In this document: one piece after another, positions 37,947 to 49,013 of the stretch
Numbering within the stretch: position 1 is the stretch's first letter
How the letters are laid out: every line of letters starts with the position of its first letter
Origin: Pedobacter aquae
GTDB taxonomy: Bacteria > Bacteroidota > Bacteroidia > Sphingobacteriales > Sphingobacteriaceae
Direction of reading: 5' to 3'
Assembly: GCF_008195825.1 (NCBI RefSeq)
Contig: NZ_CP043329.1
Coordinates: 2,232,001-2,296,000 of the forward strand
Length of the DNA: 64,000 nt
The notes under the pieces: generated by a model
What the model was told of the DNA's origin: nothing
What the model saw: only the letters and a program-made list of their open reading frames with translations
The model's database searches: none
Made by a program: the position numbers and the translations under genes

Positions 37947-38945
37947 CTACTGATTAATCTCTTTCCAAAGTAAGTCCTTAAGTTCTAAAAGCCCTTTTTG
38001 TGCCACGGAAGAAATGAAAATAAAAGGAATGTCTAAATCAATTTCTTTACGCATTTCGCTTTCAAGCTCTTCATCCAACATATCAGATTTTGTAATTGCC
38101 AAAATCCTTGGCTTTTGCATCATTTCTGGGTTATAAGCTTCCAGCTCTGCTAATAAAATCTCATACTCTTCTTTAATACTTCTATGTGTATCGGCAGGAA
38201 CCATAAAAAGTAAAACGGAGTTTCTTTCTATATGACGCAAAAATCTAAAACCTAAGCCTTTACCTTCTGAAGCACCTTCTATAATACCAGGGATGTCTGC
38301 CATCACAAAAGATTGATTACCACGGTAAGAAACAATACCCAAATTTGGGACTATGGTTGTAAAAGGATAATCGCCAATTTCTGGCTTAGCAGCAGTAATA
38401 ACAGATAATAAGGTAGATTTACCAGCATTAGGAAAACCTACTAAACCAACATCTGCTAAAACTTTGAGTTCAAGAATTTTCCATTCTTCTTTTCCTGCCT
38501 CCCCTTGTTGTGCAAAACGAGGAGTTTGACGGGTAGCACTCTTAAAATGCCAGTTACCTAAACCGCCTCTTCCGCCTTCAACTAAGATGCGCTCTTCACC
38601 ATCTTTCGTTATTTCAAAAGCAATCTCACCTGTCTCAGCATCTTTTATTACTGTACCCAAAGGCACTTCTAAAATTTCATCATCACCACTTTTACCAGTT
38701 TTTAGAGAACTACCACCAGACATGCCATGCTCTGCAATAACATGTTTACGGTATTTAAGATGCAGCAATGTCCATAGCTGCGCATTACCTCTCACAATCA
38801 CATGGCCACCTCTACCGCCATCGCCACCATCGGGGCCTCCCATACTTGTTCTTATATCGCGGTGTAAATGTGCAGAACCGGGACCTCCGTTACCTGAACG
38901 TCCACAAATTTTAACATAATCAACGAAATTTGAGCCCTGTGACAT
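37947..38945 (-). CDS. obgE: GTPase Obg/CgtA
   Basis: Obg is a conserved GTPase that binds the 50S ribosomal subunit and links ribosome assembly to stress and growth. From ATG 38945 the product is 332 residues: the glycine-rich Obg fold (residues 1-157; [34 protein letters not shown]), then the G domain with G1 [10 protein letters not shown]3 [10 protein letters not shown] and G4 TKSD. A longer frame to 38996 was rejected because its extra codons cross the adk terminator. It follows adk, a common Bacteroidota arrangement. Confidence 0.96.
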   Translation of the reverse strand: MSQGSNFVDYVKICGRSGNGGPGSAHLHRDIRTSMGGPDGGDGGRGGHVIVRGNAQLWTLLHLKYRKHVIAEHGMSGGSSLKTGKSGDDEILEVPLGTVIKDAETGEIAFEITKDGEERILVEGGRGGLGNWHFKSATRQTPRFAQQGEAGKEEWKILELKVLADVGLVGFPNAGKSTLLSVITAAKPEIGDYPFTTIVPNLGIVSYRGNQSFVMADIPGIIEGASEGKGLGFRFLRHIERNSVLLFMVPADTHRSIKEEYEILLAELEAYNPEMMQKPRILAITKSDMLDEELESEMRKEIDLDIPFIFISSVAQKGLLELKDLLWKEINQ

Positions 38946-38969
38946 AGTTTTATTCTCCTCTGTAAAAAT

Positions 38970-39000
38970 AAAAAAAGCGGATGTACAGAAACACATCCGC
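38970..39000 (-). terminator. Rho-independent terminator after adk
   Basis: On the minus strand GCGGATGT and ACATCCGC form a perfect 8-bp stem around GTTTCTGT, followed by seven Ts. It lies between adk and obgE, so obgE expression needs read-through or its own promoter. Confidence 0.9.
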
Positions 39001-39021
39001 CAGTTTTTTTGTAAAATTTGC

Positions 39022-39594
39022 TTAGTAAGTATCTACTACTTTACTAATATTGGTAAAAATATCTTCAATAGTACCAATTCCATTAACACTGGTAAACTTA
39101 CCTTGCTCTTTGTAATAACTGGCTACTTGTGCTGTTTTAGAATTGTACTCTTCTACTCGCTTTTTAATAATTTCAGGATTTTGATCATCAGGACGACCAG
39201 AATCTTTACCTCTTAACAATAGTCTTTTTTCTAATTCTACAGGCTCTACTTCTAAAGCTATCATTCCAGATATGGCTTCACCTTTAGATGATAATAAGTT
39301 ATCTAAAGCTTCTGCCTGAGCTACTGTTCTTGGGAAACCATCAAAGATAAAACCATTAGCTCCTTTGTTAGCATCTAATTTATTGCTAATCATACCAATA
39401 ACCACTTCATCAGGCACTAAAACACCTTCATCCATTAATTTTTTAGCTTCTAGCCCTAATGCTGTGCCATTACTAATCTCTCCTCTTAAAATATCACCTG
39501 TAGAAAGATGTACTAGGTTATATTTTTCAATAAGATTTTGAGATTGTGTGCCTTTACCGGCTCCCGGAGGGCCAAAGAGTACTAAATTAAGCAT
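39022..39594 (-). CDS. adk: Adenylate kinase
   Basis: Adenylate kinase equilibrates AMP, ADP and ATP. The 190-residue protein has the P-loop [10 protein letters not shown] (residues 8-17), the AMP-binding [23 protein letters not shown], and the LID region [21 protein letters not shown], which lacks zinc cysteines and is of the short type. It lies just after a tRNA gene and its terminator, and before obgE. Confidence 0.97.
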   Translation of the reverse strand: MLNLVLFGPPGAGKGTQSQNLIEKYNLVHLSTGDILRGEISNGTALGLEAKKLMDEGVLVPDEVVIGMISNKLDANKGANGFIFDGFPRTVAQAEALDNLLSSKGEAISGMIALEVEPVELEKRLLLRGKDSGRPDDQNPEIIKKRVEEYNSKTAQVASYYKEQGKFTSVNGIGTIEDIFTNISKVVDTY

Positions 39595-39614
39595 AGTGAT
39601 ATCTGTTAAAATTT

Positions 39615-39648
39615 AAAAAGCCTTTTCGCCTGTTGGCAAAAAGGCTTT
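39615..39648 (-). terminator. Rho-independent terminator after tRNA-Arg
   Basis: AAAGCCTTTT and AAAAGGCTTT pair around an 11-base loop (with inner GCC/GGC pairing), and the minus-strand product continues into Ts. It sits between the tRNA gene and adk. Confidence 0.8.
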
Positions 39649-39659
39649 ACCTTAATTAG

Positions 39660-39733
39660 TGGACCTGAAGGGAGTCGAACCCCTAACCTCCTGATCCGTA
39701 GTCAGGTGCTCTATCCAGTTAAGCTACAGATCC
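39660..39733 (-). tRNA. tRNA-Arg (anticodon ACG)
   Basis: The minus strand folds as a 74-nt cloverleaf: acceptor stem GGATCTG/CAGGTCC with one T-G pair, a D-arm with TAGCTTAACTGGATAGAGCA, the anticodon stem CCTGA/TCAGG with loop CTACGGA, and a T-arm containing GGTTCGACTCC. Anticodon ACG reads CGT/CGC codons once A34 is converted to inosine. The discriminator is A and CCA is not encoded. Confidence 0.97.
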
Positions 39734-39838
39734 ATTTCCCATATTTGGGAATGCAAAAATAGACAATATAGACATTAATGCAAATTTTATTTGAAATAAG
39801 GTAGATTAGAATTGCTTAACTCAAAATCTTTAAAATAG

Positions 39839-39868
39839 AAAAAGCGCTTAATTTTCACTAAGCGCTTT
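39839..39868 (-). terminator. Rho-independent terminator after floA
   Basis: AAAGCGCTTA and TAAGCGCTTT form a perfect 10-bp stem around an 8-base loop, with a short T-run on the minus strand, 20 bp after the floA stop. Confidence 0.85.
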
Positions 39869-39887
39869 CTATACAAAGATATATATA

Positions 39888-40874
39888 TTACTTTTTATCC
39901 TTTTTTTGATCTCCACTAGGTCTTGAAATAGATTCTCTCATCTCTGTATCAGCCTGTATGTTTTGCATTTTGTAATAATCCATAATTCCGAGATTACCGC
40001 TTCTAAATGCTTCTGCCATAGCTAGCGGTACTTGAGCTTCCGCTTCTATCACCTTAGCTCTTGCATCTTGTGCTTTTGCTTTCATTTCTTGTTCAAAAGC
40101 AACTGCAATAGCCCTTCTTTCCTCAGCTTTAGCATTAGCAACTTTTAAATCAGCCTCAGCTTGGTCTGTTTGTAATTTAGCACCTATGTTATCGCCAATA
40201 TCAATATCAGCAATATCAATAGATAAAATTTCAAATGCTGTTCCAGAATCTAAGCCCTTAGAAAGTACAACTTTAGAAATCTTATCAGGATTTTCTAAAA
40301 CCTCTTTATGGCTAACTGCAGAACCAATAGTAGTTACAATACCTTCGCCTACGCGAGCTAGAATAGTTTCTTCGCCAGCACCACCAACCAGTTGGTTAAT
40401 ATTTGCTCTTACTGTAACTCTTGCCTTAGCAACCAATTGTATACCATCTTTTGCAACAGCAGCAACCGGAGGTGTATTGATAACTCTTGGATTTACTGAC
40501 AGTTGTACGGCTTCAAAAACATCTCGCCCAGCTAAATCTATCGCGGTAGCTAATTTAAAATCAAGAGGAATATTAGCTTTATCTGCAGAAATAAGAGCTT
40601 TTATAACATTATTTACATGCCCACCGGCTAAATAATGCGTTTCAATCTCGTTTGAAGTGATATTTAAACCAGCTTTAGTAGAGGTAATCATGGCGTTTAC
40701 CACCAAAGAAGGGGGTACTCTTCTTAATCGCATTAATACCAAATTAAGTAAGTTAATTCTTACACCAGATAATTGGGCTGTGAACCACAAATTTATGGGT
40801 AAAAAATACAATACAAGTACAAGAGCAATAAAACTCCCTACTATAATAAACACAATGTTTAGAGAACCCTCCAT
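39888..40874 (-). CDS. floA: Flotillin-like protein FloA (UPF0365)
   Basis: FloA forms membrane-associated assemblies that organise functional membrane microdomains. The 328-residue protein has an N-terminal hydrophobic hairpin (about residues 6-26), the family start [25 protein letters not shown], a PHB/SPFH-like domain, and an alanine/glutamate-rich helical region with EA repeats ([27 protein letters not shown]). Length and sequence are typical. In Bacteroidota an nfeD gene often precedes floA, but here the upstream gene is a peroxiredoxin, 22 bp away and on the same strand. Confidence 0.93.
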   Translation of the reverse strand: MEGSLNIVFIIVGSFIALVLVLYFLPINLWFTAQLSGVRINLLNLVLMRLRRVPPSLVVNAMITSTKAGLNITSNEIETHYLAGGHVNNVIKALISADKANIPLDFKLATAIDLAGRDVFEAVQLSVNPRVINTPPVAAVAKDGIQLVAKARVTVRANINQLVGGAGEETILARVGEGIVTTIGSAVSHKEVLENPDKISKVVLSKGLDSGTAFEILSIDIADIDIGDNIGAKLQTDQAEADLKVANAKAEERRAIAVAFEQEMKAKAQDARAKVIEAEAQVPLAMAEAFRSGNLGIMDYYKMQNIQADTEMRESISRPSGDQKKDKK

Positions 40875-40896
40875 AAGCTGAATTTTTTAAATTTAA

Positions 40897-41358
40897 TTAT
40901 TTGACAATATCGTCAATTGCTTTGAAATTTGGTAAATCTCCAGCAGATTCTAATACTTCTGCATAAATTACTTTTTGGTTTTCATCAATTACAAAAGCTG
41001 CTCTTTTAGAAACCCCTTTTAAATTAAACACAAATTCATCGTAAAAAGCTCCGAATGCTTGTGAAACCTCTTTGTTAAAGTCTGATAATAATGGGAATTG
41101 ATAATTGTTGTCTTCTTTAAATTTAGCTAAAGTAAATGGAGAGTCTACTGAAATCCCTAATACTTGAGCATTTAACCCTTCGTAAAAACCAAAATTATCT
41201 CTCATTGTACACAATTGTGTTGTGCAAACTCCTGTAAATGCCATTGGAAAAAAGTGAATAATTACTTTCTTGCCTGCAAAATCTGTTAAACTTACTTCTT
41301 TAAGCTCAGAATTAAATAAAGTAAAATCTGGTGCTTGTTCTCCTAATTGTAATGCCAT
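40897..41358 (-). CDS. Peroxiredoxin (Bcp/AhpE-like)
   Basis: The 153-residue thioredoxin-fold protein reduces hydroperoxides. The catalytic region reads FPMAFTGVCTTQLCTMRDN; the first cysteine is in the peroxidatic position and the second follows with the C-x4-C spacing of Bcp-type enzymes, so an intramolecular disulfide is possible. The arginine of the active site is in SKRAAFVIDE. The overall sequence (LGEQAPDFTL) is intermediate between the Bcp and AhpE groups. It is just upstream of floA and may share its transcript. Confidence 0.9.
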   Translation of the reverse strand: MALQLGEQAPDFTLFNSELKEVSLTDFAGKKVIIHFFPMAFTGVCTTQLCTMRDNFGFYEGLNAQVLGISVDSPFTLAKFKEDNNYQFPLLSDFNKEVSQAFGAFYDEFVFNLKGVSKRAAFVIDENQKVIYAEVLESAGDLPNFKAIDDIVK

Positions 41359-41435
41359 AATATTTATTTATTGATTTTTGAATGATTATTTATTGAGTAA
41401 TTGATTTTAGAATCTCATCTTTAACTTCTAACAAC

Positions 41436-42341
41436 TCACCTTTGTTTCAATTGTTTATCCATAATTTCTAAACCTTCTTTAAAAGAGTGTGGTTGATATC
41501 CTAAATCTTTGACAGATTTATCTAAAATAAATCCTGTTCTTTTTGGTCTTTTGGCAGCCTGGTTTAAAGAATCAGAGCTAATAGGTTTGATTAAGCTTTT
41601 ATCTAAGTTATAAAAGTCTGCCACTTGTTCTACAAGCTCCATAATACTCATCATATCTTTTCCAGAAGCATTATAAATACCTTTTGCACCTTTTTGAGCG
41701 GCTAATAAACAAATTTCTGCTAAATCCTCTGCTAAAGTTGGCATTCTCCATTGGTCGTTAACAATATTAATCGGCAAACCTTTTTCTAAAGCACCTTTAG
41801 CCCAAAGTACAATATTACTTCGACTCATATCATTCACAATACCGTAAACAATAATGGTTCTTAATATGGTATAATGAATATCAGATTGCATTAAAAGCTG
41901 TTCCGCAGCCCATTTAGATTCTCCATAATAAGAAACTGGATTAGCTTTATCTTCTTCCGTATAAGGACCATCCTCACCATCAAAAATAAAATCTGTAGAA
42001 AGATGAACCAACTGGATTTGGTATTTCTTACATGCTTTAATCAAGTAATCTACTGCTGTAACATTAAGCAGCCAACAAAGTTCCTTTTCATTCTCGCAGG
42101 TGTCTACATTAGTCATTGCAGCTGTATGAATAATCACATCTGGTTTGTATTTAGCTACAACCTCATGGATACTATCTTCATTGGTGATATCCATTTCTGC
42201 ATAGGTATAACCATCTTTTACAGCATATCTGTTTTGCCCTTTAGATGTAGCAATTAATTCAAAATCTTGCTGAGCTAAAATTCTTTCGGTTATTTTTTGC
42301 CCCAACAGACCATTGCTGCCGGTTACTAAAATCTTTTTCAT
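41436..42341 (-). CDS. RmlD-like dTDP-4-dehydrorhamnose reductase family protein
   Basis: The 301-residue extended short-chain dehydrogenase begins MKKILVTGSNGLLGQKI (Rossmann loop) and has IHTAAMTNVDTCE, LSTDFIFDGEDGPYTEED and the catalytic YGESKWAAEQ (Tyr-x3-Lys). RmlD reduces dTDP-4-keto-rhamnose, but no rhamnose genes are nearby, so another nucleotide-sugar or sugar substrate is possible. The frame opens at 42365, but ATG 42341 matches the conserved N-terminus. Confidence 0.85.
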   Translation of the reverse strand: MKKILVTGSNGLLGQKITERILAQQDFELIATSKGQNRYAVKDGYTYAEMDITNEDSIHEVVAKYKPDVIIHTAAMTNVDTCENEKELCWLLNVTAVDYLIKACKKYQIQLVHLSTDFIFDGEDGPYTEEDKANPVSYYGESKWAAEQLLMQSDIHYTILRTIIVYGIVNDMSRSNIVLWAKGALEKGLPINIVNDQWRMPTLAEDLAEICLLAAQKGAKGIYNASGKDMMSIMELVEQVADFYNLDKSLIKPISSDSLNQAAKRPKRTGFILDKSVKDLGYQPHSFKEGLEIMDKQLKQR

Positions 42342-42393
42342 TGCCCGAAAATACTTCTTTTGCATGAAAAACCATTTTTAAGATTCATTTTAA

Positions 42394-42425
42394 AATAAAA
42401 AAAGGATAGTCGACTAAACTATCCT
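42394..42425 (-). terminator. Rho-independent terminator after the GDSL lipoprotein gene
   Basis: AGGATAGT and ACTATCCT form a perfect 8-bp stem around a 7-base loop, followed on the minus strand by seven Ts. Confidence 0.9.
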
Positions 42426-42460
42426 CTTATATTTTTGAGAAAACTCTAGTTAAGCAGTCT

Positions 42461-43762
42461 TTAGTTGAACCTTAAAAAGCTATAATTTCCTAAATATACT
42501 TTTGGTAAGGTTGCATTATACTTAGCATTAATAACATTTATAAACTCATTAGCAACTACCGCATAACCCATTGGAGTTAGGTGTACACCATCTAAAGAGA
42601 ATATTTTTCCACTAATATAAGCTGTAGTAAAGGTAAGTCCATCAACAGTAGTACCTGCTCCTTTAAATTTATTTAGATACTCATTAGCATCAAAAACAGC
42701 CAAGCCTTTAGAATTAGCAACTGTTTTAATGGTGTTATTGTAACTTGTTATTGCTGCTCTAACATTAGCAACTTCATCTCTATCTAGCACATATCTACTT
42801 TCAATTGGATTGGAAGGTGTTAAACCATATAAAGTAGCTCCTCCCATTAAAGATGTGGGAAAATTAAGCACAATTAAATCTTCTGCAGTTGCAACTCTAG
42901 CACCAGCACTTGTGGCTATAAAAATGTTTGTAAATGCAGGAACACCAGTCGGTCTGAGAGCATTTACCCCAGCTAAAACTGCCGCCACAGTTACCGTATT
43001 AAAAAACGGTATAACAGAAACATCTGGCACAGTTGCTACCACACCTTTTGCCCCTGTAGCTGTTAACTTATTGATTAATTCTGTATACATGGTAGTAAAA
43101 TCTGCTGTTGGTGTTAACACATCTCCCACTCCGCCACTAGTAGCATATCCTAAAGCATCATTATTACCTAACCAATTGGTAAAGAAGGTAAAAGGTGTTG
43201 TTGTAACAAAATCTAGGTATGTAGTAGTGTTGGTTCCAGCATTTCCGGCTAATAAACGCTCAAAATAACCATTAACATTTCCGTAAACATTTAATTTTAT
43301 GTCTCTTAATTTGATACCCGGTACACCGTAATTATTTAAAGGACCGGTATGCTTGGTATATAAAGTTACATTGCCGAACCCAGGTATAGTTGCCGAACCC
43401 CTTATACCTAAATTAGTGGTTACAGGAATCAAAATTGGCGTACCAGCAGGAGTTAAACCTCCATAACGTACATAACCAGATCCATTAGCTTGGTTTGACG
43501 AAAACAGAGGCTGCGCAAATTCCCCACCACCCGCAAGCTTCATTTGCTGCGCTATAATACTTGGAAAAGAATTTAGCTGACCATTTAAGTACAAACCATT
43601 ATCAGCAAAACCTGCTGTTAATGAGTTCCCTATTGAAATATATCTAGTGAAATCTGCACTTCCAGAACTAGGAACAACAGCAGCTTCATCATCTTTCTTA
43701 CAAGCCGATGCAACTAAAATTATAGCCGCAAAAGCCCATTTAAATGCGTATTTAAATTTCAT
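42461..43762 (-). CDS. GDSL/SGNH-hydrolase lipoprotein
   Basis: The 433-residue protein has a lipoprotein signal peptide ending VASAC (lipid-modified Cys about residue 21) and acidic residues just after (KKDDE), a pattern linked to surface export in Bacteroidota. SGNH blocks are visible: GNSLTAG (nucleophile serine), WLGNNDAL (block III asparagine) and DGVHLTPMGY (Asp and His of the catalytic triad). It is likely an outer-membrane-attached esterase or lipase with unknown substrate. Confidence 0.87.
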   Translation of the reverse strand: MKFKYAFKWAFAAIILVASACKKDDEAAVVPSSGSADFTRYISIGNSLTAGFADNGLYLNGQLNSFPSIIAQQMKLAGGGEFAQPLFSSNQANGSGYVRYGGLTPAGTPILIPVTTNLGIRGSATIPGFGNVTLYTKHTGPLNNYGVPGIKLRDIKLNVYGNVNGYFERLLAGNAGTNTTTYLDFVTTTPFTFFTNWLGNNDALGYATSGGVGDVLTPTADFTTMYTELINKLTATGAKGVVATVPDVSVIPFFNTVTVAAVLAGVNALRPTGVPAFTNIFIATSAGARVATAEDLIVLNFPTSLMGGATLYGLTPSNPIESRYVLDRDEVANVRAAITSYNNTIKTVANSKGLAVFDANEYLNKFKGAGTTVDGLTFTTAYISGKIFSLDGVHLTPMGYAVVANEFINVINAKYNATLPKVYLGNYSFLRFN

Positions 43763-44037
43763 TTTAAATTATTTTAAGTTAATTGGTTAAGACAAGATGA
43801 GCTTATCTTTTCTTTATTATGCAAGCATAACAAATTTTTAGATTCATTCCTATTTTTTTTAAAGAAAAATTTATGCCGGAATTTTATAAAAGGAAGAGTC
43901 ATTGAGAAAACAAACTTCACCTAATAAAATCCTCGAAAAGTCAAAAAACAAATTACAACATAAATAACTGAAAAACAATAACTTATAAAACAAATGAGTA
44001 GTATACATATTCCTTAAAAACATTTTACATACATATA
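43763..44037. other. Intergenic region upstream of atpD
   Basis: This AT-rich divergent spacer separates the GDSL lipoprotein gene from atpD. Apart from the atpD promoter at its right edge I see no gene, hairpin or repeat that I can support. Confidence 0.5.
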
Positions 44038-44068
44038 TTTGTATTTTGATGAATAAAAAGTAATTTTG
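44038..44068 (+). promoter_or_regulatory. Bacteroidota-type promoter for atpDC
   Basis: TTTG (44038-44041) and TAATTTTG (44061-44068) are separated by exactly 19 bases, a full match to TTTG / TAnnTTTG. Transcription should start near 44073-44075, leaving a leader of about 55 bases. Confidence 0.8.
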
Positions 44069-44117
44069 CCCACTCAAAAATTCAATTGATAGGGATTTAT
44101 ATCTCACTGATACATAA

Positions 44118-45638
<1,521 letters not shown>

Positions 45639-45653
45639 AAAGATGTTAGATAA

Positions 45654-45694
45654 GAGTATTGCGTATTGAGATTAAAACTGAATACGCAATACTC
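45654..45694. repeat. Inverted repeat in the atpD-atpC spacer
   Basis: GAGTATTGCGTATT (45654-45667) and AATACGCAATACTC (45681-45694) are perfect 14-bp arms around a 13-base loop. The words match those in the murG and pseudouridine-synthase spacers. It could form an mRNA hairpin that sets the atpD to atpC expression ratio; there is no T-run, so it is not a terminator. Confidence 0.8.
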
Positions 45695-45712
45695 ACTACT
45701 CAATACTAAAAC

Positions 45713-45961
45713 ATGAATTTAGAAATATTAACTCCAGATAAAAAAGTATTCGATGGTGAAGTTATATCAGTAACTGTTCCAGGAACCATGGGGTCTTTTG
45801 AAGTACTAAATAACCACGCTCCTATCATCTCTACTTTAGAGAAAGGACAGGTTATCATTAGAACAACAAGTAAGACAGAAAAACTTATCATTAATGGTGG
45901 TGCAATAGAAGTTATTGATAATAAGATTATTGTCCTTGCTGAAGGAGTAATGGAGAGCTAA
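45713..45961 (+). CDS. atpC: F1F0-ATP synthase subunit epsilon (short form)
   Basis: Subunit epsilon links the central rotor stalk to the c-ring. The 82-residue product contains only the N-terminal beta-sandwich (LEILTPDKKVFDGEVISVTVPGTMGSFEVLNNHAPI) and lacks the C-terminal helical hairpin that inhibits ATP hydrolysis in E. coli. This shortened form is usual in Bacteroidota. The ATG follows the shared intergenic word CTACTCAATACTAAAA by two bases. Confidence 0.95.
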   Translation: MNLEILTPDKKVFDGEVISVTVPGTMGSFEVLNNHAPIISTLEKGQVIIRTTSKTEKLIINGGAIEVIDNKIIVLAEGVMES

Positions 45962-45982
45962 ATAAAGCTTCAATAAAATATT

Positions 45983-46015
45983 AAAACCGATGGTTCATGC
46001 TATCGGTTTTTTTTT
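45983..46015 (+). terminator. Rho-independent terminator after atpC
   Basis: AAAACCGAT and ATCGGTTTT form a stem around GGTTCATGCT, followed by nine Ts. Confidence 0.92.
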
Positions 46016-46241
46016 GACCAAAATTTCAATTTTTTTAAACCCTATTAACATTTTAGGAAGATTTAGCTCCTAAAATACAATGCTTGCATAGTATTAATCT
46101 AATTTATACTGAATACCATTTTCATTTTTGGTTCAAAAATTATGAAATTTATAACGGTTTGATGTTTCAAGAGCAAATATTATTCTGTTTGACATCATTT
46201 TATGAAATAATATTTTTTTTAGCTTTTTTCATGATTTACTA
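46016..46241. other. AT-rich gap between the atpC terminator and the ilv promoter
   Basis: No gene was found. A perfect 8-bp hairpin, TTTTAGGA/TCCTAAAA (46051-46075), has no T-run and no clear role. Confidence 0.4.
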
Positions 46242-46271
46242 TTGACATTAAATATTACATGCCTTACCTTG
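46242..46271 (+). promoter_or_regulatory. Candidate promoter of the ilv/leu operon
   Basis: TTGACA at 46242-46247 and TACCTTG at 46265-46271 (one T short of TAnnTTTG) lie 20 bases apart, in the Bacteroidota spacing. The predicted start near 46278 gives a leader of about 28 bases before the leader-peptide ATG, as attenuation would need. It is a weaker match than the carA and atpD promoters. Confidence 0.5.
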
Positions 46272-46306
46272 AGAAGATTAAAGTTGATAAAAAGTAAAGT
46301 ATAAAT

Positions 46307-46387
46307 ATGATTTTAACAGCTCTTATAACAGTCATTATTTTCTTACCTATTTTACTAGGTATGCAGTTGAAGGCATGTTTTAATTAG
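46307..46387 (+). CDS. Branched-chain amino acid leader peptide (26 residues)
   Basis: The small frame encodes MILTALITVIIFLPILLG followed by MQLKACFN and TAG. Twelve of its 26 residues are isoleucine, leucine or valine, and eleven of them fall within residues 2-17. It lies 69 bp upstream of ilvE, and is followed directly by mutually exclusive antiterminator and terminator structures. That is the organisation of the E. coli ilvL and leuL leader peptides: ribosome stalling at Ile/Leu/Val codons would report low charged tRNA. It is too short to be picked up by ordinary gene callers. A membrane-peptide alternative (hydrophobic stretch) is possible but does not explain the hairpins. Confidence 0.82.
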   Translation: MILTALITVIIFLPILLGMQLKACFN

Positions 46388-46433
46388 CTACATAAAATTA
46401 AAAATGCCTTCCAATAAAGAAGGCTTTTTTTTT
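46369..46433 (+). promoter_or_regulatory. ilv attenuator: antiterminator and intrinsic terminator
   Basis: GAAGGCAT (46369-46376, within the leader-peptide codons) is an exact complement of ATGCCTTC (46404-46411). The same GCCTTC (46406-46411) also pairs with GAAGGC (46419-46424) to form a terminator with a 7-base loop and nine Ts (46425-46433). Only one can form. A ribosome stalled on the Ile/Leu/Val codons leaves 46369-46376 free, giving the antiterminator; one that reaches the stop at 46385 covers it, giving termination 23 bp before ilvE. Confidence 0.82.
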
Positions 46434-46455
46434 ATCATTTAAACCCAATAAAAAA

Positions 46456-47334
46456 ATGAAAACAATTATATACCAAGATGGAGAATTTGTCCAGGCAGAA
46501 AATGCAGGTATAGATATTTTCAGTCAAACTGTTAATTATGGTTTTGGAGCTTTTGAGGGTATTAGATCTTACCAAACCAATAATGGTATAAAGCTTTTTA
46601 AAGTTCGCGAACATTTTGAACGCTTAAAACGCTCTTGTGAAAAAGTAAACATTCCTTTTCATTGGGATATAGAAGAACTTATTGAAGTTTCTTATAAAGT
46701 TTTACATAAAAACAGATTAAAGAATGCTTATTTAAGACCTTTGGTTACTTGTGGTATAGGCATGGATTTAAAAGTAAATAAGCAATCAGGAATTACCATT
46801 ATGGCTTGGCATTGGGATTATTATGATTCCAATAAACCCTTAAATACTTGTATTTCTAGATTTGAAAGACCAAATCCAAAATCAGTACCTGTAGATGCAA
46901 AGCTTACAGGTAATTATATCAACTCTATTTTAGCTACAACAGATGCAGCACAAAATGGATACGATGATGCTATACAACTAGATGCTAGAGGCTATGTAGC
47001 AGAAGCGCCTGGTGCAAATATTTTTATAGAGAAAAATGGGAAGCTGTATACTCCAGAAATATCAGCATATATTTTACCTGGCATTACCAGAGCTACCATT
47101 ATTAAAATTGCCAAACAACTAGATATAGAAGTAATAGAAAAACTTATTTCTGTAGAAGAACTAAAAAACGCAGATAGCGCATTTTTATGCAGTACAGCTG
47201 TAGAAGTTGTTGGGCTTGCGTCTTTAGACGATATCCCTTTTAAAACACCTTTTAAAGACTCTTTAGGAGCAACCCTCCAAAGAGCATATAAAAATTTAGT
47301 ATTAGATAAATTAAGTTTTGAAGTAATTATATAA
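46456..47334 (+). CDS. ilvE: Branched-chain amino acid aminotransferase
   Basis: IlvE performs the last step of valine, leucine and isoleucine synthesis, exchanging the amino group with 2-oxoglutarate. The 292-residue fold-type IV PLP enzyme has the PLP lysine (Lys149) in [11 protein letters not shown], with [12 protein letters not shown] near residue 28, [12 protein letters not shown] and the C-terminal [17 protein letters not shown]. It is the first structural gene after the attenuator. Its stop overlaps the ilvD start as TAATG. Confidence 0.96.
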   Translation: MKTIIYQDGEFVQAENAGIDIFSQTVNYGFGAFEGIRSYQTNNGIKLFKVREHFERLKRSCEKVNIPFHWDIEELIEVSYKVLHKNRLKNAYLRPLVTCGIGMDLKVNKQSGITIMAWHWDYYDSNKPLNTCISRFERPNPKSVPVDAKLTGNYINSILATTDAAQNGYDDAIQLDARGYVAEAPGANIFIEKNGKLYTPEISAYILPGITRATIIKIAKQLDIEVIEKLISVEELKNADSAFLCSTAVEVVGLASLDDIPFKTPFKDSLGATLQRAYKNLVLDKLSFEVII

Positions 47335-49013
47335 TGGAATTAAACAAGTACAGTAAGACTATTACGCAGGATGAAACTCAGCCTGCATCACAAGCAATGC
47401 TTTATGGAATTGGCTTAACAAGAGAAGATTTAGCAAAAGCACAAGTAGGTATTGCCAGCATGGGTTATGATGGCAACACTTGTAACATGCACCTAAATGA
47501 TTTAGCTGAAATTGTAAAAAAAGGCGTTTGGAACAATAATCTTGTAGGTTTAAAATTTCATACCATAGGTATAAGTGATGGCATTACCAATGGTACAGAT
47601 GGGATGCGTTTCTCTTTAGTATCAAGAGATGTTATTGCTGACTCTATAGAAACTGTTTGTGGAGGCCATTATTATGATGCTTTAATAGCTTTACCTGGCT
47701 GTGATAAAAACATGCCTGGCGCTATCATTGCCATGGGAAGATTAAACAGACCATCTATTATGGTTTATGGTGGTACTATCCACTCTGGAAATTATAAAGG
47801 ACAATCTTTAAATATTGTATCTGCTTTTGAAGCTTTAGGACAAAAAATTGCTGGTAACCTTAGCGAAGAAGATTATCAAGGTATTATAGAACATTCTTGT
47901 CCGGGTGCTGGCGCTTGTGGTGGTATGTACACTGCTAATACCATGTCTTCTGCAATAGAAGCTCTTGGTATGAGTTTGCCTTACAGTTCATCAAATCCGG
48001 CTTTAAGCCAAGAGAAAAAAGATGAATGTTTAGAGGCCGGTAAGTTCATTAGAATTTTAATGGAGAAAGATATCAAACCTCGTGATATCATGACTCGTAA
48101 AGCTTTCCATAATGCCATGGTTGTTATCATGGTCATGGGAGGTTCTACCAATGCAGTTTTACACCTCATAGCTATGGCTAGATCTGTAGGGATAGAGCTA
48201 ACTATGAAAGATTTCCAAGACATCAGCGATAGCGTACCAGTAATTGCAGATTTAAAACCTAGCGGAAAATATATGATGGAAGATGTTCATGATTTAGGTG
48301 GCACACCTGCTGTTATGAAATATCTTTTAAAGAAAGGTTTAATACATGGCGATTGCTTAACTGTTACAGGAAAAACCGTTGCAGAAAACCTTGTTGAAGT
48401 TAAAGACCTTGATTTTGACGAGCAGAAAATCATTTTCCCTATAGAAAGCCCAATAAAAGCTACCGGTCACTTACAAATGCTATATGGTAATATCGCTACT
48501 CAAGGTAGTGTTGCTAAAATATCTGGTAAAGAAGGTGAACGTTTTGCCGGACCAGCAAGAGTTTTTAACGGAGAATCAGCACTTATTGAAGGTATATCTT
48601 CAGGAAAAGTAAAAGCAGGAGATGTAGTGGTTATCCGTTATGTTGGACCAAAAGGCGGACCAGGTATGCCAGAAATGTTAAAACCAACTTCTGCCATTTA
48701 CGGTGCAGGCTTAGGTTCTTCTGTGGCATTAATTACTGATGGCAGATTTTCTGGTGGCACCCATGGTTTTGTGGTAGGCCATATCGTTCCAGAAGCATTT
48801 GAAGGTGGTAATATCGCTTTAATTAATGATGATGACATCATTGAAATTGATGCTACTAAAAACACCATTAATGTGATGCTTTCTGAGGAAGAACTAGCTG
48901 CAAGAAAAGCAAAATGGACACAACCAGAGCCTCCGGTAAAAAGCGGGGTATTGTATAAATATTTTAAACTTGTAAAAAATGCAACAGAAGGATGCGTTAC
49001 TGATGAGTTCTGA
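47334..49013 (+). CDS. ilvD: Dihydroxy-acid dehydratase
   Basis: IlvD dehydrates the dihydroxy acids made by IlvC to 2-oxoisovalerate and 2-oxo-3-methylvalerate. The 559-residue protein has the iron-sulfur and metal cysteines in [11 protein letters not shown] and [16 protein letters not shown], the early [10 protein letters not shown], and C-terminal [14 protein letters not shown]. Length is typical. It overlaps ilvE by one base and ilvB by 11 bp. Confidence 0.97.
   Translation: MELNKYSKTITQDETQPASQAMLYGIGLTREDLAKAQVGIASMGYDGNTCNMHLNDLAEIVKKGVWNNNLVGLKFHTIGISDGITNGTDGMRFSLVSRDVIADSIETVCGGHYYDALIALPGCDKNMPGAIIAMGRLNRPSIMVYGGTIHSGNYKGQSLNIVSAFEALGQKIAGNLSEEDYQGIIEHSCPGAGACGGMYTANTMSSAIEALGMSLPYSSSNPALSQEKKDECLEAGKFIRILMEKDIKPRDIMTRKAFHNAMVVIMVMGGSTNAVLHLIAMARSVGIELTMKDFQDISDSVPVIADLKPSGKYMMEDVHDLGGTPAVMKYLLKKGLIHGDCLTVTGKTVAENLVEVKDLDFDEQKIIFPIESPIKATGHLQMLYGNIATQGSVAKISGKEGERFAGPARVFNGESALIEGISSGKVKAGDVVVIRYVGPKGGPGMPEMLKPTSAIYGAGLGSSVALITDGRFSGGTHGFVVGHIVPEAFEGGNIALINDDDIIEIDATKNTINVMLSEEELAARKAKWTQPEPPVKSGVLYKYFKLVKNATEGCVTDEF

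Noticed and set aside
38946-38996. Longer obgE start at 38996
   Set aside because: The added codons run through the adk terminator hairpin and are not Obg-like; [10 protein letters not shown] at 38945 fits the family.
46051-46075. TTTTAGGA/TCCTAAAA hairpin upstream of the ilv promoter as a second terminator
   Set aside because: There is no T-run and the atpC terminator is only 36 bp before it.
46258-46265. CATGCCTT upstream of the ilv leader peptide could pair with AAGGCATG (46370-46377) as a third attenuator arm
   Set aside because: It overlaps the predicted promoter -7 region and so is probably not transcribed; the two-state attenuator works without it.
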